Shown one piece after another: positions 7,991 to 15,379 of a DNA stretch of 64,000 nucleotides (position 1 is its first letter; each line of letters begins with the position of its first letter). This DNA comes from Nitrosopumilaceae archaeon. Lineage in GTDB: Archaea; Thermoproteota; Nitrososphaeria; Nitrososphaerales; Nitrosopumilaceae. Below the pieces are notes generated by a model, which was not told the DNA's origin, did not search any database, and saw nothing but the letters and a program-made list of their open reading frames with translations. The translations under genes were made by a program, and so were the position numbers. The DNA lies in assembly GCA_022823825.1 (NCBI GenBank), contig JAJEHG010000033.1, positions 1 to 64,000 on the forward strand, read 5' to 3'.

Positions 7991-8309
7991 TCGTAGCGTG
8001 TTGCATAATTCCCGAAGCTGTCCCACTCGAAGGTGCGGCTCTGCGGCATGGCACAGGCCGCTCGACTGCCCCGCAAACCGGACGGGAAGTGCCACCGCGC
8101 CTCCGGGCCGTGGTGCCGGCGTATGCGATCCGCCGGCAGCAGGCCGCAGGTGGGCAGCGTTTCCAAGCCTGCGGAGGGTACGGGCAGGGCACGGCGCGTT
8201 ACGCGCCTTGACGCCTTGCGGGCACCATCGTGTGCTCTCCGGATCCGTATTTAACGGGCACGCGGCGCCCGGCCGTCCGTTGCGGCGTTGTTAAATATGC
8301 ATGACGCGA

Positions 8310-8338
8310 GATCCCATCGACCAGTAAATGATGGGATC
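8310..8338. repeat. Hairpin inside the IS, upstream of the transposase
   Basis: GATCCCATC at 8310-8318 pairs perfectly with GATGGGATC at 8330-8338 around an 11-base loop. It lies between the left IS end and the transposase start and could block read-through from outside or bind the transposase. The role is a guess; only the inverted repeat is seen. Confidence 0.5.
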
Positions 8339-8425
8339 GGCGCGTCTGCAACGGCATATCACACGGCGTGAATTTAACTACAGCTGTACGCCGCACCCTC
8401 CGAGGTCGCGGGAAGCGGATGCAGG

Positions 8426-9361
8426 GTGAGCGCGGGCAGGGCCAAGAATAAGAAGAAAAAGAAGGGCCCCTACAGGTACACGCACAGCCTGATTGCGGCA
8501 ATATCCCAGATCCGCGACAAGATGTCGCTTGACTTTAGGAGCTGCGAGGGCATGCTACCGAAGGGAAGGGGCCCCGCATACACCACCATATTCAGGAGGG
8601 TCGGCGCGCAGGACGCGTCCATAAGGGAGAGCCTGTCTGACGTCTCCTGCGGGGACGTCGCAATCAGCCTGGTGCCAGACGGCACCGGGATCACGCCCGC
8701 GACGCGCAGCGAGTACGTGCGCGTGGTGCACAGGCTGAGGCGCGGGTTCCTCAGGCTCACCATAATGATCAACAAGGAGACGCTTGAGATAGTCGCGTTC
8801 CGGCTCACGGACGACTCGGTCGGCGAGTCGTCCGTGTTCGAGGCGCTCCTGCACGACGCCCTTGAAAACATGGGGGTGGACCCCGACCGGAGGCGCGCCG
8901 AGGTGAAGGCGCAGCGGGGCAGGCCGGACAAGACGTACCCCGGCATCACGCTCATGGCAGACGGCGGGTACGACGCCAGGGAGATCTTTTCGGCCTGCAA
9001 AAGGCTCGGCATTGCGACCAGCATACGCGTCCGCAGGGACGCGAACGCGCGCGCAGACGGCGTGGACAGGGCCAGGAGCGAGGCGGTGCTCGACCAGCTC
9101 GGGGGCGGGCCCGGCGCGACGCCCGCCAAACTTGCGGCCATGGGCGGGGCGGAGCGCGAGGCGAACCGCAGAAGATGGAAGGAGCGCGTCCGGTACGGCA
9201 CGCGGTGGCTCGTCGAGATAGTGATATCGGCATTCAAGAGGACGTACGGCGACGCGGCCGCGGCCAGAAAGATGGGGAACATACGGCAGGAGATCAGGCT
9301 GAAGATCTGCACGTACAACCGCATGCTGCGGATCGGCAGGGAGGCGGCCATGAGGGCCTGA
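8426..9361 (+). CDS. IS5-like DDE transposase
   Basis: The protein has 311 residues from a GTG at 8426, with a very basic start (KNKKKKKG). The three catalytic acids are visible: D85 in SLVPDGTG, D179 in TLMADGGYD, and E264 in RWLVEIVISAFKRTYG, the usual D-D-E order and spacing of the IS4/IS5 transposase superfamily. It cuts and rejoins the 18-bp ends that flank it. The frame is uninterrupted and GC-rich, like the host and unlike the neighbouring AT-rich genes. Another copy of its C-terminal region survives as a fragment at 61309-61512, so the family has been active here more than once. Confidence 0.88.
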   Translation: MSAGRAKNKKKKKGPYRYTHSLIAAISQIRDKMSLDFRSCEGMLPKGRGPAYTTIFRRVGAQDASIRESLSDVSCGDVAISLVPDGTGITPATRSEYVRVVHRLRRGFLRLTIMINKETLEIVAFRLTDDSVGESSVFEALLHDALENMGVDPDRRRAEVKAQRGRPDKTYPGITLMADGGYDAREIFSACKRLGIATSIRVRRDANARADGVDRARSEAVLDQLGGGPGATPAKLAAMGGAEREANRRRWKERVRYGTRWLVEIVISAFKRTYGDAAAARKMGNIRQEIRLKICTYNRMLRIGREAAMRA

Positions 9362-9564
9362 CAGGCGCATTCGGGACGATCCCCTGCCGTGCACCGTCCG
9401 GCGCGCGCCGGCCCTTTGGGCCCGGGGGGCGCCGCGACCGGGGGCGCGGCGTCGCGGGCCCGTCCGAAACGGCGGACGCCGCCTCAGGGCGCGGCGCCGC
9501 GGGGGCCCGTCGCCCACCCGGCACTCCATTCTGTCCGCAAGGTCGACGAATTATGCAACACGCT

Positions 9565-10038
9565 ATGTCTGCATACAAGCATTTCAAGGACAAAAACAAC
9601 GAAAGAAGAAGAGCGTCGTACAACCTGTACCTTGAACTGGGCGATACGCTGCGCAGTTTGGATTACGACAACTTTCCTGAAGAGTTTGGTTATGTGGACG
9701 TGCAAGACCGTGAGGAACGCAAGACCTTGTATTTCATGAGCAAGATACTCAATCATGACTTTTACGACAGCATGATCTCCTCTGGACAAATCAATTTTTT
9801 GGCTCCAGATCTGCAACAGCCCATGCAAAACATCTTCAAACGCATAAAGATGCACAACGAGTTTCTGGCTGCCGTTAGGCGCATGCATGATCAGCAGACT
9901 GGTGACGCGGTTCCAGAGCAAGCCTACCAATATTATGCATGGATGGACGAAAACGAGGTATACTTGAGCAGGAAGATTCCTGACATGATGAAAAAACTAC
10001 AAAAACACTTCAAGTTCGATCGTCGGGAGGAGGCCTAG
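9565..10038 (+). CDS. Unknown helical protein, 157 aa, start abutting the IS
   Basis: From the ATG at 9565 the protein begins MSAYKHFKDKNNERRRASYN and is charged and probably all-helical. It contains NFPEEFGYVDV near residue 35, many Met and Gln residues in the middle, and a KKLQKHFKFDRREEA end. The A of the start codon is also the last base of the IS right end. A second in-frame ATG at 9553 lies within the IS repeat. The insertion has separated the gene from its original upstream DNA (around 7870-7893), so expression may now depend on the IS. No family is recognised. Confidence 0.65.
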   Translation: MSAYKHFKDKNNERRRASYNLYLELGDTLRSLDYDNFPEEFGYVDVQDREERKTLYFMSKILNHDFYDSMISSGQINFLAPDLQQPMQNIFKRIKMHNEFLAAVRRMHDQQTGDAVPEQAYQYYAWMDENEVYLSRKIPDMMKKLQKHFKFDRREEA

Positions 10039-10162
10039 GCTTGCCCGTTTTTACCCCCTTGCCCAAGGGCACGGATACTGCGTACGGCCCCGGCAGCTCC
10101 TTGCCGCCATAAAACAGGTCGCTCATGTCCTTCTCGATCTCTTTTACCCGTGTATCTGACAT
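10010..10162 (-). CDS. Possible small leaderless gene, 50 aa
   Basis: A minus-strand ATG at 10162 opens 50 codons beginning MSDTRVKEIEKDMSDLFYGG and ending basic and Pro-rich. A TTTAAAT box at about 10184-10191 lies 22-29 bases upstream, the standard leaderless spacing in this window. The frame overlaps the end of the convergent gene by 29 bases. The opening looks like a coiled charged helix. The family is unknown and the support is moderate at best. Confidence 0.4.
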   Translation of the reverse strand: MSDTRVKEIEKDMSDLFYGGKELPGPYAVSVPLGKGVKTGKPRPPPDDRT

Positions 10163-10182
10163 GCCATAGGTTGTGCTTTGAT

Positions 10183-10620
10183 CTATTTAAAACAGATGAT
10201 CCGGGGTTCTCTCGCAAACGCGGTTGATGGGTGTCCATATGGCCAGATTTTTGAAATTTGAGCCCAAAACACGCCCATTTGAGAGCGATTACACTCCTTG
10301 GCATGTCCTGACGCGCGTCGAATCCGTGTCAACCGCGTTTGCAAGAGTAGTATGACGTCGCGCCTTTTGAAGTATTTCACGACATCCCCGTACATGTACC
10401 GCGGCGCCCTGTCCAGCACCAGCACCGTCTTTCCCACCGACCGGGGCGCGTGCCGGATAGCTCCTTGGGTTTTGACGATATCTCGCGCGCCGAGACTGCG
10501 CGCCCCACCCCGTACCATTTCCCGGACTCTGGACATTTCCGTGGAATTTTTACCGGCCTCCCGGCGCACGGCCTGTCCGAGAGCGCGTTTTTTATTCCGC
10601 TCATCGACCGCGTACACCAC
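10183..10620 (-). pseudogene. IS630-type transposase remnant
   Basis: The minus-strand frame contains VYAVDE (first catalytic Asp of the IS630/Tc1-mariner type) and, about 70 residues later, KTVLVLDRAPRYMYGDVVKYF, which fits the second Asp segment (usually VLDNAPxH). The final catalytic region with PPYSPxLNPIE is absent. After ILLLQ the frame runs into the inverted-repeat element at 10209-10347. The distance between the two Asp motifs is also shorter than normal. The gene is therefore dead. It belongs to a family different from the intact IS at 7994-9565. Confidence 0.6.
10209..10347. repeat. 139-bp MITE-like element with 19-bp imperfect inverted ends
   Basis: CTCTCGCAAACGCGGTTGA at 10209-10227 and TCAACCGCGTTTGCAAGAG at 10329-10347 are reverse complements except for one base. 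They enclose 101 bp without a gene, inside the decayed IS630 transposase frame. No clear target duplication is visible. It may be a non-autonomous element or a shortened derivative of an IS. Confidence 0.6.
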
Positions 10621-10738
10621 TCAACCTGCGGTGCCACCTTACAACGGTCCCCCGGTCCCACCCTGTCAGCAGGCCGGCTTCGGCAAGGCCGTGCTGGAAC
10701 GAGCGGACAAGTGAACCGAATCCACGGCAAGGGCGGGC

Positions 10739-12619
10739 CTAGTAGTAGTGGTGCATCTGGCGCTGCTCCAGGCCCTCCTGCTCCCAGTGGTTGTGGTTCC
10801 TGCCGGGATCCTTGTGGGCGTGCACGGTGCCGTCTATGTGGCAGTGCGTGTTGTCGATCAGATCCTTGACAAAGACGTCGTCCACGTTCAGGACGGCGCA
10901 TGCGGCCTCGGCGGAGCTCTTGAGAACCTGGGCCTTTACGGCATACGGCTCTATGACGCTGTGGTCCAGGCGGGAGACGTCGCATATGCTCCTGGAGGCA
11001 TGGTCGACGCCGTACCAGGCGGGGGGCGGGCCGGGGGCGGCGCCGTCGTCGTCGTTGCCCCCACCACCAGACCCGCCGGCGCGATCGCGGTTGCGGGTCG
11101 CCGCCGCGGCGCGCGATCCCCGGCGGTCGCCGTACACCCTCGAGCGCAGGAGCGGCAGCGCGTCGAGCGGCTCGATTCCGACGTTCTCGGCAAGGGTCAT
11201 CGGAACCGACTCGAGCGCGTCTGCAAACCTTGCGGCCGCGACCTGCATCTTTCCGGCCATCGCGCCCGACTCGTCCCTGACCCGCCGTGCGAGAATGGCC
11301 TCGCAGGAGCCCGCCCCGTACACCAAATACGGGCATTCGATGAAATCCCTCAGCACGTGCAGCACGTTGAGCGCGGTGCGGTGAAACTCGTCCAAGTACC
11401 TCTTTGAGTTGGCCCGCAGGAGAAGCGTCACGGACTTTGCGTCGTTGCGCCCGGACTCGACGAAGAGCATCCTGTCCCCGCCCACGCTCCTCTCGCATAC
11501 CAGGCCCGCATGCCCCAGCTCCGCGCCTGATATGTCGCGTATGTCCGTGCACGTGACGGCGCCCGTCGCCTTTTCAAGCCACCATATGTCGTTGTGCTTG
11601 ACCCGCCTCACAGAGATTATGCCGCTCCTCGCAAGCATCTCCTGGGCCTCGTCGTCAATCCCCTTGCGGGATATGACCACGTTGGCGCCGCTGCCGATCA
11701 CGCTGTCCACCACGCCGCGCACGTCGGCGGACTCCTGGCGCAGGAACTCTTTCATCTGTTTGGGGGAGTCCACCTCAATCTCCGACTCCGTCTTGGTGCG
11801 ACTGCGCTCAAGCGGCTCGCTCACAAGCAGTATCCGGGCATCGCGCACGGAGCGGGGCATGGCTGCACTGTCCACGGGCTTGTCGATTACGGTGCCCATG
11901 ACCAGCTCGGTCTGCGCCGCGCTGCCGGGCTTTTCCTCTATCTTGACATCGTCAGTAAAGGCGCGTCCGGAGGACACGTCAGACGTGCAGTATGCGGCGC
12001 GTACCAGCATGTCGACGATGCCGCCCCGGCTTCCGGCGCCGTTGTAGCGGCCGCCGCTGTCTCCGCGTCCGCCACGGCCGCCGCTACCACCCCCCCGGCC
12101 ATCCCGGGCGCGGCTCCCCTCGCATAAATCCCCGAGCGCCTTGCCCCTGATGCAGCAGCTCGCCAGGTCGTGCATGGTGCGCCGGTCCGAGGCCCTGCCC
12201 TCGAACTTTATTCGCTCCAGCTCCGCCAGCGCCGCGGCCAGTCCCGCCTCATACCCCGCAATTATGCTGGCAGTCGGGATGCGCAGGGCGCGCATCTCCC
12301 TGGCATTCCTGAGCAGCGCCCCGATCAGCACCGCCGCGGTCGTGGTCCCGTCGCCCACGTGGTTGTCCACCGAGTTTACCGCGTCGATTACTGCCTTGGC
12401 GGCCGGGTGATCCACGTCAATCTTGCGCAGAAACGCGCCCCCGTGCACGGTCACGGTATCCTCGCCGAGTATGTCGACGTACACCTTTGTCATGCCGCGC
12501 GGACCGAGCGCCGTTTTTACCGTCTGGGTTACGAGCTCGCCGGCAACCATATTGTACATCTGCGACTCCTGCACGCCGATACGCGACAGGTCGGCGTTGA
12601 ATATGTCGGGGTACTTCAT
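10739..12619 (-). CDS. Divergent thermosome (group II chaperonin) subunit
   Basis: The 626-residue protein has the group II chaperonin layout: TALGPRGMTKV near 36-46, VGDGTTTAA near 88-96, IWWLEKATGA in the apical region, the YGAGSCE segment (canonical GGGAxE), and VIEPYAVKAQVLKSSAEAA near the end. It departs from the family in important places. The usual NDGATIL reads VHGGAFL, so a conserved Asp needed for ATP hydrolysis is lost. Long Gly/Arg/Asp-rich insertions sit near residue 175 and near 510. The tail is His/Gln-rich (HNHWEQEGLEQRQMHHYY). It may be a non-hydrolysing or specialised subunit that assembles with standard thermosome subunits encoded elsewhere (inference). Confidence 0.85.
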   Translation of the reverse strand: MKYPDIFNADLSRIGVQESQMYNMVAGELVTQTVKTALGPRGMTKVYVDILGEDTVTVHGGAFLRKIDVDHPAAKAVIDAVNSVDNHVGDGTTTAAVLIGALLRNAREMRALRIPTASIIAGYEAGLAAALAELERIKFEGRASDRRTMHDLASCCIRGKALGDLCEGSRARDGRGGGSGGRGGRGDSGGRYNGAGSRGGIVDMLVRAAYCTSDVSSGRAFTDDVKIEEKPGSAAQTELVMGTVIDKPVDSAAMPRSVRDARILLVSEPLERSRTKTESEIEVDSPKQMKEFLRQESADVRGVVDSVIGSGANVVISRKGIDDEAQEMLARSGIISVRRVKHNDIWWLEKATGAVTCTDIRDISGAELGHAGLVCERSVGGDRMLFVESGRNDAKSVTLLLRANSKRYLDEFHRTALNVLHVLRDFIECPYLVYGAGSCEAILARRVRDESGAMAGKMQVAAARFADALESVPMTLAENVGIEPLDALPLLRSRVYGDRRGSRAAAATRNRDRAGGSGGGGNDDDGAAPGPPPAWYGVDHASRSICDVSRLDHSVIEPYAVKAQVLKSSAEAACAVLNVDDVFVKDLIDNTHCHIDGTVHAHKDPGRNHNHWEQEGLEQRQMHHYY

Positions 12620-12658
12620 TATCGGTATTACGACAACGGCGCGTACGGGTTAAAAACT

Positions 12659-14302
12659 TCAGGCCCCCGCGTTCGGCACGCCGCCGGGCGCGTTGCCGAC
12701 CCCTTTTGCGCCGCCGTCCTTGCCGCCTGCGCCTTCCCCGTCATCGCCGCCAGAGTCCTGCGGCACTCCCTCGAGTCCAGAGCTCATAAAGTCCTCCCTA
12801 AAGTGCCTCAGGTCCTCGCCTGCAATCACGTCCTCCTCGGGCGGCACATAGTCGCGCACGTCGTGCCGGGCCTTTCCCGGATACCGGTTCTGGGTCGCAA
12901 GGGCCACTGTGATGAACACTACGAATGAGACGACCGGCGGAATCATGGTGTCCAGCCCCGCCCACTCCGCGGGCATGGTAAAGAAGAACGACAGCCGCAG
13001 GAACGACGCTATCAGAAGGGACGCGACGGCGGCAGGCATGTTTGCCTTCTTCCAGAACAGTCCCAGGGTAAGCGGTGCAAAGGCCCCCGCAAACATGATG
13101 TCAAAGGCCAGCACCAGGTAGACCCCGGGGTTGGGCACCAGGTACCCCAGCGTGGTCCCCGCCACGATCATGGGGAAGAGCGTTACCCTGGTCATCCACA
13201 GCAGGCTCTGGTCGCTGGTGCCGGGCTTTCCAAGCCACCTCCTGCGTATTATCCTGGTTACCAGGTTGCGCGACACGACGCTTGATATGGCCAGCAGGCC
13301 CCCGCTGGCAGTGGACATGGACGCCCCGATCACCCCCATGAGGATGGCCGCGCCCACCGCAAAGGGCATGTGCATGGTGCTGAGTAGCGGGAGCGCGAAC
13401 CCGGGATCCGTGTCGCCTGGCAGGTAGTAGAGCGCCACTATGCCGAGCATGCTGGTGGGCACGACGGTGAACAGGGTGAGGGCCCCGCCCATGTATGCGC
13501 CCCGCCTCGCCGTCTTTGGATTCTTTGAGGCAAACACGCGCTCCATAAAGTCCAGGGCAACGATGTCTCCCAGCCCCAGCGCCAGTATGGCGCCCCAGTT
13601 TATCAACGCCCCGTTCCCGATGTCAAACAGTCCGGACAGGTCCAGGAACTCGGGCGGCGCGTTCGCGTATATGACGGCCCACGGGGCGTCTGCAAACCCG
13701 CCCGCAAAGTACAGGAACCCGACCCAGAACGCGGCGATCGCAAGATACACCTGGAACAGGTTGGTGTACGCTGACGCAAACAGGCCGCCCGCGCAGGTGT
13801 ACGCCACCACCACCAGGGCCGAGAATAGGATCCCCCAGAAAAAGTCAATCCCGAACACGATCTCCAGTATGAACCCGCTTGCGGCCAGGTTCCCCGCTAC
13901 CAGGACGGTAAAGCTGATTATCATGAGCACTCCGGATATGCCCTCCGCCGCGTTGCCGTACCTCCTGTAGTAAAAGTCCGGCAGCGTGATCATCTGCATC
14001 TTGTTGAGGGGCTTTGCGTAGAACGTGGCAGTGATCAGCAGGCATACGCCCAGCCCTATGGGCACGACGGCCCCGGCCCAGAATCCGAACTCAAAGACCA
14101 GCGCCACGTTGCCAAGCGACGAGTTGCCGTCCACGGCCTGCGCGGCGAGCATCGTCCCGACCATGGCAAGCGGCAGGCTCTTGCCCGCGACAATCAGCCG
14201 CTTGCCGCTCTGCTTTATGAGCCGGCCCGACAGGACGCCGACTACCAGCGTGAGTATAATGAACAGTATGATCGCGGCCCCAAAGCCGTCTATCTCCGCC
14301 AA
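12659..14302 (-). CDS. Sodium/solute symporter family (SSS) protein
   Basis: The protein has 547 residues with about 13 hydrophobic segments and SSS features such as the AAQAVDGNSSLGNV stretch and SASGGLLAISSVVSRNLV. A polar Gly/Asp/Ala-rich tail of about 60 residues follows the last membrane segment. The start is a TTG at 14302; an AT-rich box (aatatttaatag) lies about 30 bases upstream, supporting a leaderless TTG start. It is less similar to Dur3 than the two other SSS proteins in this window (26119 and 41048), so its solute is open. It follows no obvious operon partner. Confidence 0.82.
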   Translation of the reverse strand: MAEIDGFGAAIILFIILTLVVGVLSGRLIKQSGKRLIVAGKSLPLAMVGTMLAAQAVDGNSSLGNVALVFEFGFWAGAVVPIGLGVCLLITATFYAKPLNKMQMITLPDFYYRRYGNAAEGISGVLMIISFTVLVAGNLAASGFILEIVFGIDFFWGILFSALVVVAYTCAGGLFASAYTNLFQVYLAIAAFWVGFLYFAGGFADAPWAVIYANAPPEFLDLSGLFDIGNGALINWGAILALGLGDIVALDFMERVFASKNPKTARRGAYMGGALTLFTVVPTSMLGIVALYYLPGDTDPGFALPLLSTMHMPFAVGAAILMGVIGASMSTASGGLLAISSVVSRNLVTRIIRRRWLGKPGTSDQSLLWMTRVTLFPMIVAGTTLGYLVPNPGVYLVLAFDIMFAGAFAPLTLGLFWKKANMPAAVASLLIASFLRLSFFFTMPAEWAGLDTMIPPVVSFVVFITVALATQNRYPGKARHDVRDYVPPEEDVIAGEDLRHFREDFMSSGLEGVPQDSGGDDGEGAGGKDGGAKGVGNAPGGVPNAGA

Positions 14303-14644
14303 CGCATCTGTTACGGACGCAGACCTATTAAATATTGAAAAGTTGATGTAAAGTACGCATTACGCATAAAACATGATGTGTATACTACAAATTTATGTAT
14401 AAAATGTAGAAAATACAAGAAAAGATGCATTATATTCGGACGTAGCAAGGGCGGGGGGCGCCGCACGGCGGCGGATCTGCCGGTGCTCCTTTTCCTACCT
14501 CTCTCCCTCCTCTTCCTCCTCCCTCCCTCTCCCCCCCCCCCTCCCCCGCACGCGCCCCCCAAGGGGACGCCGCCAGGTGGCGCGCCGGCCTCCGGACAGG
14601 CGCAGACTGCGGCAGTTAGCAGGAAGGGACACGGGGGGGCGCCG
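14303..14644. other. Intergenic stretch with a pyrimidine tract
   Basis: It contains the promoter of the symporter (AT-rich box near 14328-14337), an AT-rich part to about 14440, and then a C/T-rich tract at about 14496-14550 including a run of 12 C. Nothing coding is supported. T-rich DNA in the minus direction before 14645 could end transcription of the small membrane gene. Confidence 0.4.
14496..14550. repeat. C/T-rich low-complexity tract
   Basis: Almost pure pyrimidine on the plus strand, with a 12-base C run around 14530-14541. Such tracts can slip during replication and are often mis-sequenced. No function is visible. Confidence 0.6.
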
Positions 14645-14860
14645 TCACCCGGCTTGCCGGCCGCGGCTTTTGATATCCGACACGATCCGCAGTATGATCC
14701 AAAACGACGCAATTGCAACGGTTCCGACCCCAAGCCCGGCCAGAAACGGCATGCCCTGGCCTGCGCCGTCCTGGGCCTGCTCCCCGCCGCCCATCTGCAT
14801 GAGTGCAAAACCGAATATCACCAGTATGACTGCCGCTGCAAATTGCTTGTCCACATACAT
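14645..14860 (-). CDS. Small membrane protein, two transmembrane segments, 71 aa
   Basis: The minus-strand ATG at 14860 begins MYVDKQFAAAVILVIFGFAL, so a first membrane segment starts near residue 8. A Gly/Gln loop (MGGGEQAQDGAGQG) and a second hydrophobic segment near 40-60 follow, then a basic tail. A TTTTAATCT box near 14877-14886 lies about 25 bases upstream, which decides this start over the much longer open frame that runs to 15679. The family is unknown. Its tail lies against the C-rich tract. Confidence 0.65.
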   Translation of the reverse strand: MYVDKQFAAAVILVIFGFALMQMGGGEQAQDGAGQGMPFLAGLGVGTVAIASFWIILRIVSDIKSRGRQAG

Positions 14861-15379
14861 GGCGCACCCCGGTAGATTAAAAGCAGTTCGCGGTACGGAT
14901 TCAAAATTCTTATCCAAGATCGCTCCCCGCATGTCACGGAGCCGGATATCAGAACCAGTCCGGCACCGGAGCAGCGAGACGCATGCCACGCCCCTGGCCC
15001 GGCTCCTGACGAAAAGGCCGGAGCACTGCGCCTCAGTACCGGCCATAACGGCCAAGATCGTACAAGGAAAAAGAGGGGTTTGTGGATTTAATCGGCTGCT
15101 GTCTAAACCGGTTGAGGTGCTTGGCCGTGTATGTTTCCGCACTGCCCTTGGCCGTTCCCGCGCCGTCGGCATAGTGGTGGTGTGGACCCCGGCGCCCCCA
15201 TGGCCTCTAGCGTTCTCCTTGAAAAGTTGACGCCGGCAGCCTCCCTGCCGCCCACCGGACGCAGTCCGCGCGCGGACGCGGGCGAGTTGGCAAACCCCTC
15301 CGAGTCCGGGCAGAACACGCGGGGCCCGATCTGCCATGCCGCGCGATGTCTTTATACCGCACATGCCGCACGCAGTATT
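14861..15379. other. Intergenic stretch between divergent genes
   Basis: It holds the promoter of the small membrane gene on the left and, on the right, the TTTATAC box at 15351-15357 for the SWIM gene. The middle is GC-rich and has open frames on both strands, none with a convincing start, promoter or motif. No repeat or RNA was recognised. Confidence 0.4.

Larger units (their letters stand above)
7994..9565 (+). mobile_element. Complete IS5-like insertion sequence
   Basis: TAGCGTGTTGCATAATTC at 7994-8011 and its exact reverse complement at 9548-9565 bound a 1572-bp segment carrying one transposase gene. Each end begins with TA; if TA is the duplicated target, the element proper is 7996-9563 with 16-bp ends, as in TA-targeting members of the IS5 superfamily. 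The right end runs directly into the ATG of the next gene. The element seems intact: both ends and an uninterrupted DDE transposase are present. It also contains a 9-bp-stem hairpin at 8310-8338 between the left end and the gene. Confidence 0.85.

Noticed and set aside
10377-12410. Long open frames opposite to or beside the thermosome gene
   Set aside because: They are shadows of a GC-rich gene: basic, Arg/Pro-rich, without motifs, and fully antisense or in another frame of the real coding sequence.
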